A DNA stretch of 64,000 nt from Leptospira sp. (GTDB lineage: Bacteria > Spirochaetota > Leptospiria > Leptospirales > Leptospiraceae): NCBI GenBank assembly GCA_027533185.1, contig JAPZTS010000017.1:62001-126000 (forward strand), given 5' to 3'. The position numbers and the translations under genes are program-made. Below are positions 1 through 10,545 of the stretch, piece by piece. Each line of letters begins with the position of its first letter. The first letter of the stretch is position 1. The notes beneath the pieces were generated by a model that was given only the letters and a program-made list of their open reading frames with translations, had not been told where the DNA came from and did no database searches.

Positions 1-54
1 ATCAACGGCTCAAAAGCCATGATGACGAAGGCTATGGAAATCGGACGGGCATAA
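1..54 (+). CDS. flgC: Flagellar basal-body rod protein FlgC, C-terminal end only
   Basis: The window opens inside a reading frame whose last 17 residues end in MTKAMEIGRA before a TAA stop. FlgC proteins characteristically end in a helix of this kind (…MMLKTLEIGR), and fliE follows 71 bases downstream, the usual flgB-flgC-fliE order. FlgC forms part of the proximal rod of the flagellar basal body, which in spirochaetes spans the periplasm and drives the endoflagellum. Only the tail is visible, so the call rests on this short motif plus gene order. Confidence 0.75.
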   Translation: MNGSKAMMTKAMEIGRA

Positions 55-125
55 ATTTTAAGAGACATAATTTTTTACTTGGGGAATCTAGCCGAAGTGC
101 CGATATTTAGGCAGAGGGAACAAAA

Positions 126-512
126 ATGGTAAATCCGATATCGAATCTTTCCACATATATTGCTTCGACAAAAATGAACTCAGAATCACGGGTCCACTCC
201 CTCCTACCCAAGGGAGACCATGTTGCCGTAAGTAGAACGAACGAACGACATTATGGAAAGACAAATGAGGCAAAATCTCCAGACGAAGTTGCAGGTACTT
301 TTGCAGACGCACTCAAAAAAGCATTTGAACAAGTGAACGACCAACAAGTCGAAGCGGACGAACTCACTCAAAAGATTGTCTTTGATCCCAACTCTGTCGA
401 ACTCCACGATGTAATGATTGCAGCAGAAAAAGCTAGGATCTCTCTTACGTTTGCAAAGACCATGGCGGATGGATTTACAAGAGCCTACAGAGAACTAACT
501 ACACTTAGATAA
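126..512 (+). CDS. fliE: Flagellar hook-basal body complex protein FliE
   Basis: 128 residues, slightly longer than the roughly 100-110 usual for FliE. The C-terminal half carries the family signature: a helix (FADALKKAFEQVNDQQ) followed by VELHDVMIAAEKARISLTFAK and a closing YRELTTLR helix. FliE is the adaptor that joins the MS ring (FliF) to the rod and is exported by the flagellar type III apparatus; no signal peptide is expected or seen. The ATG at 126 has a good ribosome site (AGAGGGA, about 6 bases upstream). It continues the flgC transcription unit. Downstream, instead of fliF, there is a convergent minus-strand gene, so the flagellar operon is broken here. Confidence 0.92.
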   Translation: MVNPISNLSTYIASTKMNSESRVHSLLPKGDHVAVSRTNERHYGKTNEAKSPDEVAGTFADALKKAFEQVNDQQVEADELTQKIVFDPNSVELHDVMIAAEKARISLTFAKTMADGFTRAYRELTTLR

Positions 513-524
513 TTTAAATTAAAA

Positions 525-1049
525 TCATTCCTTAGGTCGGCCGAACACACGTTCGACGGCCTCAAATCGAATTTGGATCTGGTCTTCAACACCTACCCGA
601 ATTCCCTTCTTTAAAGCCTTGCTACTAATTTTTTCTTCATTTACATAAATCACCCATCCCTCCTTCCAAGTATTCCTCTGGCCATTCACTTCCATGATTT
701 CTTCGGTCGTGTTAGTTGAAATAAATCGAAGCTGAGGATCTTCTTTTTTTGACAGTTCTGCAAGAAGAGTCAAAAGGTCTTGTTTTCCATAGAGAGATGT
801 TGGAATTCGTTTTGTCTCTTTAAATTCCTCACAATGGAAGAAGATTCGTATCTCAGGTTCCTTTACATCCGCCTCGCTCGACTCTAAATCCAAACTAGTT
901 TCAAGTTTTGCGAAATTTTGACAAAAAGAAATAGATCCACAGGTTAGAAGTATACTCACAACATACAGATATTTGGCGAATAGATCAATTAGATTCCGAA
1001 ACGAAATCCTTCCAGTTTTAGCTTTTGGGTAAAGTTTTTTCAAATGCAT
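525..1049 (-). CDS. Exported protein with DUF4430-like C-terminal domain
   Basis: About 174 residues from the ATG at 1049, which has AAGGG about 7 bases upstream; an ATG at 1067 without a clear ribosome site would add six residues. A hydrophobic stretch (YLYVVSILLTCGSISFC) near residue 35 looks like a signal or lipoprotein segment with an unusually long, basic N-region. The C-terminal third (GWVIYVNEEKISSKALKKG … VEDQIQIRFE) resembles DUF4430 / transcobalamin-like domains, small beta domains in secreted or surface proteins. The start lies inside the 3' end of the upstream metallo-hydrolase gene (32-base overlap), so the two are probably co-transcribed. Function unknown. Confidence 0.6.
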   Translation of the reverse strand: MHLKKLYPKAKTGRISFRNLIDLFAKYLYVVSILLTCGSISFCQNFAKLETSLDLESSEADVKEPEIRIFFHCEEFKETKRIPTSLYGKQDLLTLLAELSKKEDPQLRFISTNTTEEIMEVNGQRNTWKEGWVIYVNEEKISSKALKKGIRVGVEDQIQIRFEAVERVFGRPKE

Positions 1050-1947
1050 AGACAAGCCCTTGTGCATTGAGACCTACATCCAAGTTCAAAAGTTTCCAAT
1101 CCTTGGGGGTAAGATCCACAGAGTTGCGCGTTGCTAAAGTTTGGATCATATCCTTTACTTTGGATTCAGTATACACCAAACGTTCGCTCCGTGGAACAAA
1201 GACCAAACCTTGTAAAATAGATCGACAGTGTTCGATTCCAATCTTCAAATCTTCGGCATACTTGTTCAAATTTTGAATTTCGCCGAAGTGAGTGAGATAT
1301 GCGGATTTGGCTCCCGTGTTTAAAATTTTCTGAAGGGAGAGAATCGCTTCATCAGGATCAAAATCTGTAGGGGTTGTAGTGGGGAAGATAAACCGTTTTC
1401 CATTTTCTAAATGAGGATACGAGATTCCAAAACTATCCCCTGTGAATATTCCATCCAATTGAGAATCATAGATACAAAAATGATGGTTTGCATGCCCCTT
1501 GGTATAGATAAACTGAAAGTTATGGCCCATCCAAGCCAATGATTCTCCATCTTCCATAACTCGGACCCGGTCTTTGGGAATGGGACGGATTTCCCCGTAT
1601 AACGAATCAAAAATTTCATCACCATATACTTTTTTTGAGCTTTTTATAAGTAGCTCAGGATTTATGAGGTGTTTGGCGGTTTTAGGGTGAGCAAGTACGA
1701 TCGCATGGGGACAAGCTTCGAGTACAGCCCAAGTCCCTCCCGCATGGTCCAAATGCACATGGGTGACTATGACATAATCCAGGTTGGTTTTTGGAATCGA
1801 GAGAGACTCCATTCTTTCAAGAATATGTGGCACCGCATGCGTGGTATTAGTTTCAACCAAAACAGCATGTGAACCTTCTTTTACTATATAAACAGAAGCG
1901 ACCGAGTCCAATCCTGCATATTGGGAATCAATTGTTACAAGAGGCAT
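1018..1947 (-). CDS. MBL-fold metallo-hydrolase
   Basis: 309 residues, cytoplasmic. The metallo-beta-lactamase fold is shown by THVHLDHAGG (HxHxDH, binding both zinc ions), a later single His in KGHANHH, and FTGDSFG (the bridging Asp), with another His (YLTHFGE) near residue 220. The arrangement resembles glyoxalase-II-like and related thioesterase or quorum-lactone hydrolases, but I cannot assign a substrate. It ends with a C-terminal alpha-helical extension typical of the ROO/teichoic-like subgroup. It lies between fliE and fliF on the opposite strand, overlapping the downstream exported-protein gene, and has no evident link to flagella. Confidence 0.85.
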   Translation of the reverse strand: MPLVTIDSQYAGLDSVASVYIVKEGSHAVLVETNTTHAVPHILERMESLSIPKTNLDYVIVTHVHLDHAGGTWAVLEACPHAIVLAHPKTAKHLINPELLIKSSKKVYGDEIFDSLYGEIRPIPKDRVRVMEDGESLAWMGHNFQFIYTKGHANHHFCIYDSQLDGIFTGDSFGISYPHLENGKRFIFPTTTPTDFDPDEAILSLQKILNTGAKSAYLTHFGEIQNLNKYAEDLKIGIEHCRSILQGLVFVPRSERLVYTESKVKDMIQTLATRNSVDLTPKDWKLLNLDVGLNAQGLVYAFEKTLPKS

Positions 1948-2049
1948 ATCTTCTGTTTATTCCCAAGTAACATTCCGTCACTTTTATTTTTTATTAAAAA
2001 TGTCTGCTTTTTCATTTGAAAAAAACAAAATTTAGACTCTAGTAGGGTA

Positions 2050-3219
2050 ATGATTCGAATGATTACCCTGGTTTTCGGTTTTGCATTAGGAGTCCTAATT
2101 TGCAGTTGTGCCACCCCCAAACGTAGCTACCAACTAAAGGATGTTCATTCTGACTTAACGAGATACGAAGCTTCATCTCTCAACCCCTTACAAATTTCAC
2201 CATATTCGCATAGTGTATTTGGACTTCCCGAATTTGATCAGTATTTAGAGGAAACCTACCGCACGATCATCCAAGTTCGATTTGCAGAAACTACAGTGTT
2301 AAAAACAGAAGAGCAACTTTCAAAAGATGGTACTGCTGGTGAATTTACGGATGCCTTTGCCTTTGCGTATCGAGAGCTTCCCCTACTCAAAATCCAAATG
2401 GACCGTCTGCACTTCCGAGGTTTAGAACTCCTAACCCAAACAAACCCAGAAATAACGGGACAGAGCGAAGAGAATTCGGCACTCCTAAAAAATGAAATAA
2501 CTTTTAGTTTGGAGGAAATTCAATTTCTTAGAATCAAAATTAAAAAGTTTATTGATACATCAAAACAGCTTTATGCAAAAGTCTTTACTGAGACACCTAC
2601 CTCCAATCGACTGTCTGCAACGAAACTGCCGATCCACAACCCCCATAAAAACACGCCGCTTTTCCTAAGCAATGCAGATGACAGATGTTATGCGACAAGA
2701 GAATATAGGCAATGGTTTGCATTTTGGGGAATGGTTCGGATTAGTTCTCTTTCTTTGGACGAAATGTTCCCAGATCCAAATCAATCCTACCGATTTGAAG
2801 AAAAAGTCACCCTGCTCGATGGTTTGTCACTTGCCTTTTTACTCTCGCCCATCAGTACTCTAACAACAAAAACAATCCGTGTGGACGCTTGTGATTCACC
2901 GCTGATCGCGGAATACAAAGCAACTCTGGCTGAAAGAGATTTGTATAAAACACTTATCGCAAAACAAAAAGAGGAAGAAACTCCAGCCGTCTCAGATTCT
3001 GGTGACAATCGAGAAGTAGAGCCAAAACGTACCATATTGAAACGCGTTGCCGTTGTCCAACTGACAAGCGGGATTGTCCTCCAAGGCGATATCCAAGGAT
3101 TTACCGAAGAAACGGTTCAACTGGACTCCGATTCGGGATCTGTGAATCTTCAAAAATCCCAAATCCAAAGAATCCGTTACACACGAATCCAAGTGGACGC
3201 AAACGGGAAACCCATCTAA
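2050..3219 (+). CDS. Putative lipoprotein of unknown function
   Basis: 389 residues beginning with a lipoprotein-type signal sequence (VFGFALGVLICSCATPKR), with candidate lipidation at the Cys of the ICSC/A motif near residue 20. The middle is helical and charged with no motif I recognise. The last 60 residues (VAVVQLTSGIVLQGDIQGF, then a short strand pattern ending QRIRYTRIQ) look like a small SH3/LSm-like beta barrel of the kind seen in spirochaete proteins that start with 'G.v..G.i…'. No close family is named. It is read in the direction of fliF and could share readthrough into it, but an inverted repeat separates them. Confidence 0.65.
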   Translation: MIRMITLVFGFALGVLICSCATPKRSYQLKDVHSDLTRYEASSLNPLQISPYSHSVFGLPEFDQYLEETYRTIIQVRFAETTVLKTEEQLSKDGTAGEFTDAFAFAYRELPLLKIQMDRLHFRGLELLTQTNPEITGQSEENSALLKNEITFSLEEIQFLRIKIKKFIDTSKQLYAKVFTETPTSNRLSATKLPIHNPHKNTPLFLSNADDRCYATREYRQWFAFWGMVRISSLSLDEMFPDPNQSYRFEEKVTLLDGLSLAFLLSPISTLTTKTIRVDACDSPLIAEYKATLAERDLYKTLIAKQKEEETPAVSDSGDNREVEPKRTILKRVAVVQLTSGIVLQGDIQGFTEETVQLDSDSGSVNLQKSQIQRIRYTRIQVDANGKPI

Positions 3220-3264
3220 GTCCCTCTAAGTTTATGCAAAGAATCCCCCTCTAGACCCGAAAAA

Positions 3265-3289
3265 TGCTTGTACAAAACCTGTACAAGCA
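3265..3289. promoter_or_regulatory. 9-bp inverted repeat upstream of fliF
   Basis: TGCTTGTAC (3265-3273) and GTACAAGCA (3281-3289) form a perfect dyad separated by 7 bases, 37 bases before the fliF start. There is no T-run after it, so it does not look like an intrinsic terminator. The spacing and perfect symmetry suggest an operator for a dimeric DNA-binding protein, or an mRNA hairpin in the fliF leader. No known regulator is implied by the sequence. Confidence 0.45.
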
Positions 3290-3325
3290 GGCATTATGTC
3301 TCAAATCTGAAAGAGACAAATACTC

Positions 3326-5026
3326 ATGCCTGAACCACTGCAAAAAATATTAGATAATATCAAAGAATTATTTAACAAACTGGACACCACAAAAAAACTC
3401 ATATTAGGTGGAGTCCTTTTTGTTATTGTTGTAGCGGTCGTTATTCTTTCGAATGTTTCCTCACAAAAGAATAGAGTTGTTCTCTTCAAAGATTTGGATC
3501 CGAAGGATTTTTCTGAAGTTACAAAAAAATTAGATGCGTTAGGTTACTCCTATGGTTCTAGTGATACAAGTCTCATAACTGTTGACCCAGACAAAAGACA
3601 AGAAATCGTAACAAAACTTGCACAAGAAAATCTAATTCCCGCAGGAGTTACTGGTTGGGAATTGTTTGATATTGAAAAGTTTACAGAAACACAGTTTGAC
3701 AAAGACATCAAAAAATATCGAGCTTTAAAAGGTGCGATAGAAAAGTCACTTAATACCTTACGTCCAATTGAAAAGGCAGACGTTAATATTGCAATCCCCG
3801 AAGGCGACTTATTTGAATCCAACTCCTATCCAGTAAAAGCAAGTGTGATTTTACATTTTCGCCCTGGAGTAGAAGGAATTAGTAAAAAGGAAATTAAAGG
3901 GATTGTAAACTTAGTTGCAAGGGCTGTACCCAAACTAAAACCAGAAAATGTAAGTGTCGCAGATCCGGATGGGAAGATCATTTCCGATTTTGAGGAAGAT
4001 TTAGAAAAGGAACGATTGGAACTTCGAATTGTCCAAGAAAAACTCAGAATTGAAGAAGAGGAACGCGTCAAACGTCTTATCGATATACGCAATACTCTAC
4101 GATGGTATTTGGGTGGAGAAGATCGAGTAGATATCACTCGATTTGAGTACGTTTTGAACTGGGATCAAGAAACTCTTACAGAAAATGAAGTACTTCCTGT
4201 TGTTGCTGAGGAAGACAACCCTGACACTCCATATAACGAAAGAAAGTTAGTAGATGGTTATTCATTAAAAGTATCTTCTAAGGAAACTAAGGAGTCTTTT
4301 AAAGGGAGAGGATTTACACCTGACGGTCCAGCTGGTACGGAACCGAACCTTCCTCCTGGATACAAAGACACAGATTACCAAAAAGCGGAATATTCTAAAG
4401 ATGAGAATATCAATAATTACGAATTTAATAAAAGAGTAAAAGATATCAAAAGACAACCGTGGAAGATTGAAAAGGTGGGTCTTTCCGTAGTTGTGGATGG
4501 TCTTTGGGAGAAAAAGGAAAGAGAAGACGGAATGGGCTTCGATAGAAAGTATATTCCAGTATCTGAAAATGATTTAAAACTAATCCGCAAAAACTTAGAG
4601 GCTGCTACTGGCTACACAAGATCCCGAGGCGATCAGATTAGTGTCATTACAATTCCAAAAGATAGAACGGAACAATTTCGTTTGGAAGATGAAGAATACC
4701 AAAGGCAGAGGGCAATTCGAAATATGGTTATTGCCTCACTTATTATCTTAATCATTTTAATTTTAGCTATCTTAATATATAGAGCGATCAAAAAAGAAAT
4801 CGCACGAAGAAGAAGACTCAGAGAAGAGGAACTTGCTGCTCAGCAACAGATGATGCGTGAAGCAGCTCTGCGCGTGATGGATGAAGGCGGAGCAGAAGTT
4901 GAACTTTCCCTTGACGAAAAGCTAAGACGAGAGTTACTTGAGAACGCAATCAACCTTGCAAAAGAAAAACCAGAGGATGTAGCTCAATTATTACGCACTT
5001 GGCTTGCGGAAGAAGAGCAAAGTTAA
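3326..5026 (+). CDS. fliF: Flagellar MS-ring protein FliF
   Basis: 566 residues, the usual size. Order: N-terminal cytoplasmic segment; first membrane helix near residues 26-46 ([17 protein letters not shown]); YscJ/FliF ring-building domains ([30 protein letters not shown], then [24 protein letters not shown]); a charged mid-region; second membrane helix near 468-488; cytoplasmic tail ending [21 protein letters not shown], the conserved FliG-binding helix. FliF forms the inner-membrane MS ring on which the rotor and export apparatus assemble. The ATG is preceded by AAGAGA. Unusually, no fliG follows: the next gene is on the opposite strand and the two stop codons overlap in TTAA. Confidence 0.97.
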   Translation: MPEPLQKILDNIKELFNKLDTTKKLILGGVLFVIVVAVVILSNVSSQKNRVVLFKDLDPKDFSEVTKKLDALGYSYGSSDTSLITVDPDKRQEIVTKLAQENLIPAGVTGWELFDIEKFTETQFDKDIKKYRALKGAIEKSLNTLRPIEKADVNIAIPEGDLFESNSYPVKASVILHFRPGVEGISKKEIKGIVNLVARAVPKLKPENVSVADPDGKIISDFEEDLEKERLELRIVQEKLRIEEEERVKRLIDIRNTLRWYLGGEDRVDITRFEYVLNWDQETLTENEVLPVVAEEDNPDTPYNERKLVDGYSLKVSSKETKESFKGRGFTPDGPAGTEPNLPPGYKDTDYQKAEYSKDENINNYEFNKRVKDIKRQPWKIEKVGLSVVVDGLWEKKEREDGMGFDRKYIPVSENDLKLIRKNLEAATGYTRSRGDQISVITIPKDRTEQFRLEDEEYQRQRAIRNMVIASLIILIILILAILIYRAIKKEIARRRRLREEELAAQQQMMREAALRVMDEGGAEVELSLDEKLRRELLENAINLAKEKPEDVAQLLRTWLAEEEQS

Positions 5027-7656
5027 TCTTTTCCATTTTTCCATCTAACATTTGCTCCCTCCGATATCTTTTGGTAAATTGATCGAAAGACATGGTTGGG
5101 AGCTTTTCCATCCGCATCTTGGGAATATCTGGCTTTGAGCCTGTGCAGAAAGTACATATCCAGTTCACCCTTATTCTTTCCGTGAACTTTACCTCTGTAT
5201 TCAGTTTCAAAGAAGTATTTTACGTGTTCATAAGTTTCTTTTGAGATATTGATCTTTCCCGTTTCGCCAGACGATTCCATTCTGGACGCAGTGTTTACCG
5301 TATCTCCCCAAATATCATAGGCAAATTTAAATCTACCAACGACTCCAGCAACAACAGGACCTGTATGAATTCCAAGTCGCAATTCCCAGAAGGGCAGACC
5401 CAATGAAATTTTGATCTCTTTCAATTGATTCATAAAACTCTGTATTTCGAGAGCTGCAAGACAAGCATCTATTGGATTGGTTCTGGAAACCATCGGTAGT
5501 CCTCCGGCACACATGTAAGAATCACCGATTGTTTTTAATTTCTCCATATTGTTTCGAAGGATGATTTCATCGAATTGAGTGAAACAAGCATCCAACTCTT
5601 GGATGAGACTCTGTTCATCCATACCTTCCGCAACCTTTGTAAAACCTTTAAAGTCAGTAAACAAAACAGTGACCAAATCATACCGAGACGGTGTGACAGT
5701 ACCCTTTTCTTTTAGTTCTTGGGCAACCTTCATTGGTAAAATATTTAAAAGTAATTTTTCAGATTCCTCTTTTGCTTCTTCTGCTTTGTCCTGAGCAACA
5801 AGTGCCTTTTCTCTTTCCTCATCTGCTTTTTGTTTCTCTAGGTCTAATAAAAAGTAGCTAATGTCCAATTCCTCGGCTAAGGGGCGTGACATGATGTATA
5901 CGATTAGGTAATTAAATAAAACGAGAGGTAATACAAGCATCGTTAGGTGAAACGCTGATTCACCTATCCCGTATTGATCGCGAATAAGCGGAAAATACAA
6001 TACAGCTGCAATTATCATTGTTAACAATCCGAGGTTAGCCAACCTTTGGCTAAGTTGGATAGTTCGTCCTTCCAAGGATAAAGCACCATGCCTTAGGACC
6101 GCATAACCTAAACAAATGGCAGGAATAAATTGAAAATCACTGATTGGGTAAATAGCGATTCCATGAGACGGAAATAGGGCTACAAGCAATAGAATGGCCG
6201 ACAAAATAAATGATCCAATAATCCATTTTGATGCAAAATTGATATAATCTTTTTGCTTAAAAAACGTAAATAACACTAAACCTAATCCGAGAGATCCATT
6301 GAACCCGACTAGAATCTCACCAGGACCCCCGTGGTGAACTCTTGACCACGGATAATCATAATAACCGACAAAAAGATAAGGAGAAGGAGCAAGTAATGCT
6401 GTAACCATCGAGAAAAAATCAATCGCATTGATCCAGGTAGGTGGCTTTCTTCCAATTGCTTCAAAAACCAATCGAACCATTATACTAGGCGCAAATGCAA
6501 AGGCTACAAATGCAAGTTGCGATAATCGAAGTTGAACCACATATGATAGATTCAATTTGAGAGGAACTGATTGCATTACATAAAAACCAGTGAGAATAAG
6601 GGCAAAAGCACAAAGTTGGTTGATTCTTGCGGAAGGATTTGCGCCAGCTACAATGATTGCTAAAAAAACAGAAGTAAAAACTGAAATTACAGGAGGCACT
6701 CCCCATGGATACCATTTTGCCGATTCATACGCATTAGGTGACAACCCAAACGAAACACCGAATGATATAAAAATCAAAACGAATGACAAAAGTCCAAAGA
6801 TAAAATAAAACATTCCATTTTTCTGAAATAGAAGTTCATTTACATCAAAAAAATCCGATCTAAAAATTCCATACGCCACCAGTAACATTGGTATAAAAAG
6901 AAAGAATCCGCCGGGATAAACTTTAAATCCAAGAATACTGGGAGCATTTAAAGTTGTAAGTAGAAAGAGTAAATTAACCCCATGGAAAAGAGTCGGATGG
7001 TAATTGGATCGAATATGCGAATAGTGCTTTATGAAAGAAGGAAGGATAAATAAAAAATACCCTAACGGGGCCAATATTCCCCACGGACGAATGAAGGAAC
7101 TTCCCCGTGGATATTTTCCAAAAGGAAACTCAAATACGGTTGGTTCAAATCCCTTTCCAATAATAATACCAAAATACAATACAAAACTTGCTATCCAACA
7201 GATGTAAGAATAATATAGCAAAAGTTTACTCTTTTTACCTATCATATAGTAAGTTAAATAAAATGCGGTGGGAGCAAGCGGAGCGACAAAAAAGTAAAGA
7301 ATGTCATTCCAAAACACTAAAGTATGGACATCTTGTATCCAAGCTCGCAAGGTCAGAACTAAACCAACAAAGCCAAAACTGATAAAAGAAATCGTCAAAT
7401 TCAATTGAAAGATTTTCTCGTCATCTTTCGCCTTCCGATATTTTTGAAATGCAAAATAACTTAAAAAGACTCCAACTAAGAATGTAAGTATACCGGGAGC
7501 TCCGTAGGGAATTTTATACCAAAAGTATTCCCATGAAGTTAATGCTCTATCTGACTCAGCAAAATAAATCAAAGGATAGGAATCCATATAGTAAAGATCG
7601 GATTTTGAGAGTGCCGAACTACAAGTTTGTTCGAAAAAGCTTCGGAAAATAGCCAA
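5023..7656 (-). CDS. Membrane-bound class III adenylate cyclase
   Basis: 877 residues. The first ~570 residues contain about a dozen predicted membrane helices, followed by a charged coiled-coil linker ([19 protein letters not shown]) and a C-terminal cyclase domain (about 650-830). Catalytic residues are intact: metal-binding Asp in LFTDFKGF and in TIGDSY; adenine-selecting Lys in EKLKTIGD and Asp in AYDIWGD; transition-state Asn/Arg in NTASRM. The Lys/Asp pair indicates ATP rather than GTP as substrate. It makes cAMP at the inner face of the inner membrane. Start is uncertain: TTG at 7656 without a strong ribosome site, or ATG at 7587. The stop overlaps that of fliF. Confidence 0.92.
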   Translation of the reverse strand: MAIFRSFFEQTCSSALSKSDLYYMDSYPLIYFAESDRALTSWEYFWYKIPYGAPGILTFLVGVFLSYFAFQKYRKAKDDEKIFQLNLTISFISFGFVGLVLTLRAWIQDVHTLVFWNDILYFFVAPLAPTAFYLTYYMIGKKSKLLLYYSYICWIASFVLYFGIIIGKGFEPTVFEFPFGKYPRGSSFIRPWGILAPLGYFLFILPSFIKHYSHIRSNYHPTLFHGVNLLFLLTTLNAPSILGFKVYPGGFFLFIPMLLVAYGIFRSDFFDVNELLFQKNGMFYFIFGLLSFVLIFISFGVSFGLSPNAYESAKWYPWGVPPVISVFTSVFLAIIVAGANPSARINQLCAFALILTGFYVMQSVPLKLNLSYVVQLRLSQLAFVAFAFAPSIMVRLVFEAIGRKPPTWINAIDFFSMVTALLAPSPYLFVGYYDYPWSRVHHGGPGEILVGFNGSLGLGLVLFTFFKQKDYINFASKWIIGSFILSAILLLVALFPSHGIAIYPISDFQFIPAICLGYAVLRHGALSLEGRTIQLSQRLANLGLLTMIIAAVLYFPLIRDQYGIGESAFHLTMLVLPLVLFNYLIVYIMSRPLAEELDISYFLLDLEKQKADEEREKALVAQDKAEEAKEESEKLLLNILPMKVAQELKEKGTVTPSRYDLVTVLFTDFKGFTKVAEGMDEQSLIQELDACFTQFDEIILRNNMEKLKTIGDSYMCAGGLPMVSRTNPIDACLAALEIQSFMNQLKEIKISLGLPFWELRLGIHTGPVVAGVVGRFKFAYDIWGDTVNTASRMESSGETGKINISKETYEHVKYFFETEYRGKVHGKNKGELDMYFLHRLKARYSQDADGKAPNHVFRSIYQKISEGANVRWKNGKD

Positions 7657-7770
7657 ACAAAAAACTTAAATCTTGCTTTTTTTCTATATAAAATTCAATT
7701 CATTCCGATGTGAATCCGAATAGATTTCTTATGTTTGACGAAAGGAAAACTGTTCTTATTTTTGTTAAGT

Positions 7771-8658
7771 ATGACAGACCTTGATTTTCCAAGTAAAAAC
7801 ATCACCGAATGGTTAGCAGGTGGAAAGTTTTTCAATTACGATAAATATCAGATTTTTTATATAGAGGAAGGGAGAGGACAGAATTTAATTTTCCTTCATG
7901 GTTTTCCCACTTCTTCATGGGACTATAGCAGAGTCTTCAATGGTTTTTCAAGATACTACCGTTGTTTTGCGATCGACTTTTTAGGATTCGGATACTCCTC
8001 CAAACCCAAGAAACACAAATACTCCATCCTTGAACAAACAGATATAATTGAAAATTTTATAGAAAAAAACGCTCTCAAACGAGTTAAATTTGTATTTCAC
8101 GATTACGCAGTCAGCGTAGGACAGGAAATTTTAGCGCGCCACTTGGAACGTAAAGATAAAAAATACGAAATTGACGGAGCAGTTTTTTTGAATGGTGGAC
8201 TCTTTCCTCATCTCCATAGGCCCACAACGATTCAAAAGATACTGGGAATGCCGATAATCGGACCATTACTTGCTTTGTTATTTGATGAAAAAAAGTTTGG
8301 AAAATCATTTTCTGAAATATTTGGCAAATCCACAAGACCTACAGAAAAAGAAATCAAGAGTATGTGGAAATTGATTACCTATCCCTTAAATGTTAAAATT
8401 CCGCATAAACTTATGCACTACATAAAAGATCGACGTTTGTTCGCAAAAAGATGGAAGGATGCAATCCTAAATACGGATGTAAAACTGATGTTTATCAATG
8501 GAGGAGCAGATCCTGTGAGCGGGAGTCATTTAGCAGACGAAATAGAATCCCTGCCAATTAAAAATAAAACTCTTGTTCGTTGGAATGACATAGGTCATTA
8601 CCCTCAATGGGAAAATCCAAAAGAGTGCTTTCAAGTTATCCATGAGTTTCTAAAATGA
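7771..8658 (+). CDS. Alpha/beta hydrolase, epoxide hydrolase/haloalkane dehalogenase-like
   Basis: 295 residues from the ATG at 7771; a TTG at 7735 would add a hydrophobic leader and is less likely. The fold signature is LIFLHGFPTSSWDY (oxyanion-hole HGFP), DFLGFGYSSKP, then the nucleophile elbow VFHDYAVSVG. The residue after His is Asp, as in the HDWG elbow of epoxide hydrolases and haloalkane dehalogenases, rather than the Ser of esterases. Acid GGADPVSG and base IGHYPQWENP complete an Asp-Asp-His triad. Substrate unknown. It stands alone, convergent with cdaR (stops separated by 1 base). Confidence 0.85.
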   Translation: MTDLDFPSKNITEWLAGGKFFNYDKYQIFYIEEGRGQNLIFLHGFPTSSWDYSRVFNGFSRYYRCFAIDFLGFGYSSKPKKHKYSILEQTDIIENFIEKNALKRVKFVFHDYAVSVGQEILARHLERKDKKYEIDGAVFLNGGLFPHLHRPTTIQKILGMPIIGPLLALLFDEKKFGKSFSEIFGKSTRPTEKEIKSMWKLITYPLNVKIPHKLMHYIKDRRLFAKRWKDAILNTDVKLMFINGGADPVSGSHLADEIESLPIKNKTLVRWNDIGHYPQWENPKECFQVIHEFLK

Positions 8659-8659
8659 A

Positions 8660-9715
8660 CTAAGTGGGATTCGGGAATCTATCTCCTGAATCCATTCCTG
8701 TTCCATCATCCATAGGTTCTTCTTGTATCTCTGATCCAGAATCCTTTAGTCGATAACGGATCTCAATTTTTTCAGGATTAACTTGCAAAACTTCGATTCC
8801 TTTTAGATCCTTATTTTTAATAATTCTAACTTTTGTTACGTGAGGCTGAATTTCAGGGATAATTTTCTTTTTCACAGGATCATAAATATAATTACAAGGT
8901 ACTTGGGCAACGATTCCAGTCAAAATTTGTGCGGAACGTATTGGCTTAACCGAAAAATACCGAATAGCAACTTGTTCGTCAGAAAGATCTGCTTCCAATT
9001 TCGGATCAAGGCCTGCACATACAACAGGTATACCCGATGCTGTTTGTTCTCCCGTTTTGTAGGATAAGGGAATTATATTCACATTCACTGTTACATCTCG
9101 TGAACCAAGAACGTTTACACCTTTTGGTAATTCAGGAATTTTTACAGTGCGAGCAAAAGGCTCTTTTCGGTCATTTAAACTGATCTCGGGAAGAAGTATC
9201 CGATTGATTTTTTCTAGATCTTGAGGTTTACCACTTAAAGTAACTTTCGATGGACTCAATATCTGAGTCAACTTTTCAAAATTAGGTGGAGGTGCCCCTT
9301 CGAATACTGCTTCTAATGGAACAATCTTTAGGCCCCTTGATTCTACTTCCAAAGGTACGGTTTTTTTTAATTTAGTAACCTTTACTCCACTCGGAACACC
9401 AACTATTTTGTATATTGGAACTTCCGTTACACCCAATTGGATTGATTCCGGGTCTATAACTGCTTTCATAAATTGTGAGTAATAATTAACTACATCCTTA
9501 AAACCCTCGACTCGGATAGGAATGGTTTTTTCCGGATTTTTGGAATAACTGAGATTACCACTCAATTTTGGATATTCAACAGGAACATTGATGGTCTTTA
9601 TTAGAATCTTCGAATTTTGTAAATTAATGTAAAATATACAGGCAACCAAAAGTGAAATAACCTTGGCTTTCCAATTTCTAGAGAGTTTATAGAGGATTTT
9701 TGAAAAGACCTTCAC
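8660..9715 (-). CDS. cdaR: YbbR-domain regulator of c-di-AMP synthesis (CdaR-like)
   Basis: 351 residues. An N-terminal signal anchor (KVISLLVACIFYINLQ) is followed by tandem YbbR repeats in the periplasm, with recurrent patterns such as TINVPVEYPKLSGNL, IPIRVEGFKDVV and LPKGVNVLGSRDVTVNVNI. YbbR/CdaR proteins bind and modulate the membrane diadenylate cyclase CdaA. The GTG start overlaps the cdaA stop (GTGA), so translation is coupled. It is the last gene of the dapA-dapB-cdaA-cdaR unit. The C-terminal tail is acidic and of low complexity. Confidence 0.9.
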   Translation of the reverse strand: MKVFSKILYKLSRNWKAKVISLLVACIFYINLQNSKILIKTINVPVEYPKLSGNLSYSKNPEKTIPIRVEGFKDVVNYYSQFMKAVIDPESIQLGVTEVPIYKIVGVPSGVKVTKLKKTVPLEVESRGLKIVPLEAVFEGAPPPNFEKLTQILSPSKVTLSGKPQDLEKINRILLPEISLNDRKEPFARTVKIPELPKGVNVLGSRDVTVNVNIIPLSYKTGEQTASGIPVVCAGLDPKLEADLSDEQVAIRYFSVKPIRSAQILTGIVAQVPCNYIYDPVKKKIIPEIQPHVTKVRIIKNKDLKGIEVLQVNPEKIEIRYRLKDSGSEIQEEPMDDGTGMDSGDRFPNPT

Positions 9716-10545
9716 GTTCCTAAATCCTTTTCTCTATCTTTGGCTCTTTTACGTTCATCTTCTTTCGGTTTTTTCTGACCAGTCGACATAAACTGACTGA
9801 CCATAGCTTTTAGCTCCAAAGGTTTGACAGGATGAAACATTTCTCCTTCAAAACAAACGGTGATATCACCCGTTTCTTCTGAGGTTACTATAACTATTGC
9901 ATCACTCTCCTCAGCAAGGCCCAAAGCTGATCTATGCCTCGCACCTAAAGTTGAAATTTCGACGGAACTACTCATTGGCAGGTAAGATGCAGCTGATACA
10001 ATTCGATTTTGTTCAATGATGACAGCTCCATCGTGCAGTGGAGAATTTTTAAAAAAAATGGTCTGCAAAAGTTCCGCAGAAACTAACGAATCTAAAGGAA
10101 CCGCATTCTCCGAAATATCCTTCAAGCTGATATCTTTTACAAGCACGATTATCGACCCAATTTTTTGTTGTGCCATATTTCTCACAGCATCAACGATAGG
10201 ATCCAAATCAAAGCTAGGTTTCAGAAAAAAAAGTCGAAGGAGGCGTATTCTAGCCAACTCGCCCGTTATACGTCGCAATTCTGGTTGCAACAAAACGATT
10301 ATGGCAAACACAAGAGCAGGACGAATGTTCGTTAAAATCCACTCCAAAAGTTCAAAGCCAAAAAATTCAGCCAAACTTCCAGAGATCCAGATGATTCCAA
10401 CTCCTAAGAGAAGCTGAATCCCTCTAGTTCTTCGTAGTGTAGTATAAGTTTTATAAATTAAAAATGAAACTATTAGAATATCTAAAATTACAGAGATATA
10501 ATTTTTACTCCAAGGAATAATGTATAATCCGCGAAGAAAATCCAC
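9712..10545 (-). CDS. cdaA: Diadenylate cyclase CdaA (DacA)
   Basis: 277 residues, with three N-terminal membrane helices (residues ~15-90) and a cytoplasmic DAC domain. The catalytic motifs are present: PLHDGAVIIE (DGA) and STLGARHRSALGL (RHR). It condenses two ATP into cyclic di-AMP, a second messenger governing turgor, potassium and cell-wall balance. The GTG start overlaps the dapB stop in TAGTG, and the stop overlaps cdaR. A basic tail (KPKEDERKRAKDREK) closes the protein. In Firmicutes cdaA-cdaR is followed by glmM; here the partners are dapA and dapB instead. Confidence 0.95.
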   Translation of the reverse strand: MDFLRGLYIIPWSKNYISVILDILIVSFLIYKTYTTLRRTRGIQLLLGVGIIWISGSLAEFFGFELLEWILTNIRPALVFAIIVLLQPELRRITGELARIRLLRLFFLKPSFDLDPIVDAVRNMAQQKIGSIIVLVKDISLKDISENAVPLDSLVSAELLQTIFFKNSPLHDGAVIIEQNRIVSAASYLPMSSSVEISTLGARHRSALGLAEESDAIVIVTSEETGDITVCFEGEMFHPVKPLELKAMVSQFMSTGQKKPKEDERKRAKDREKDLGT

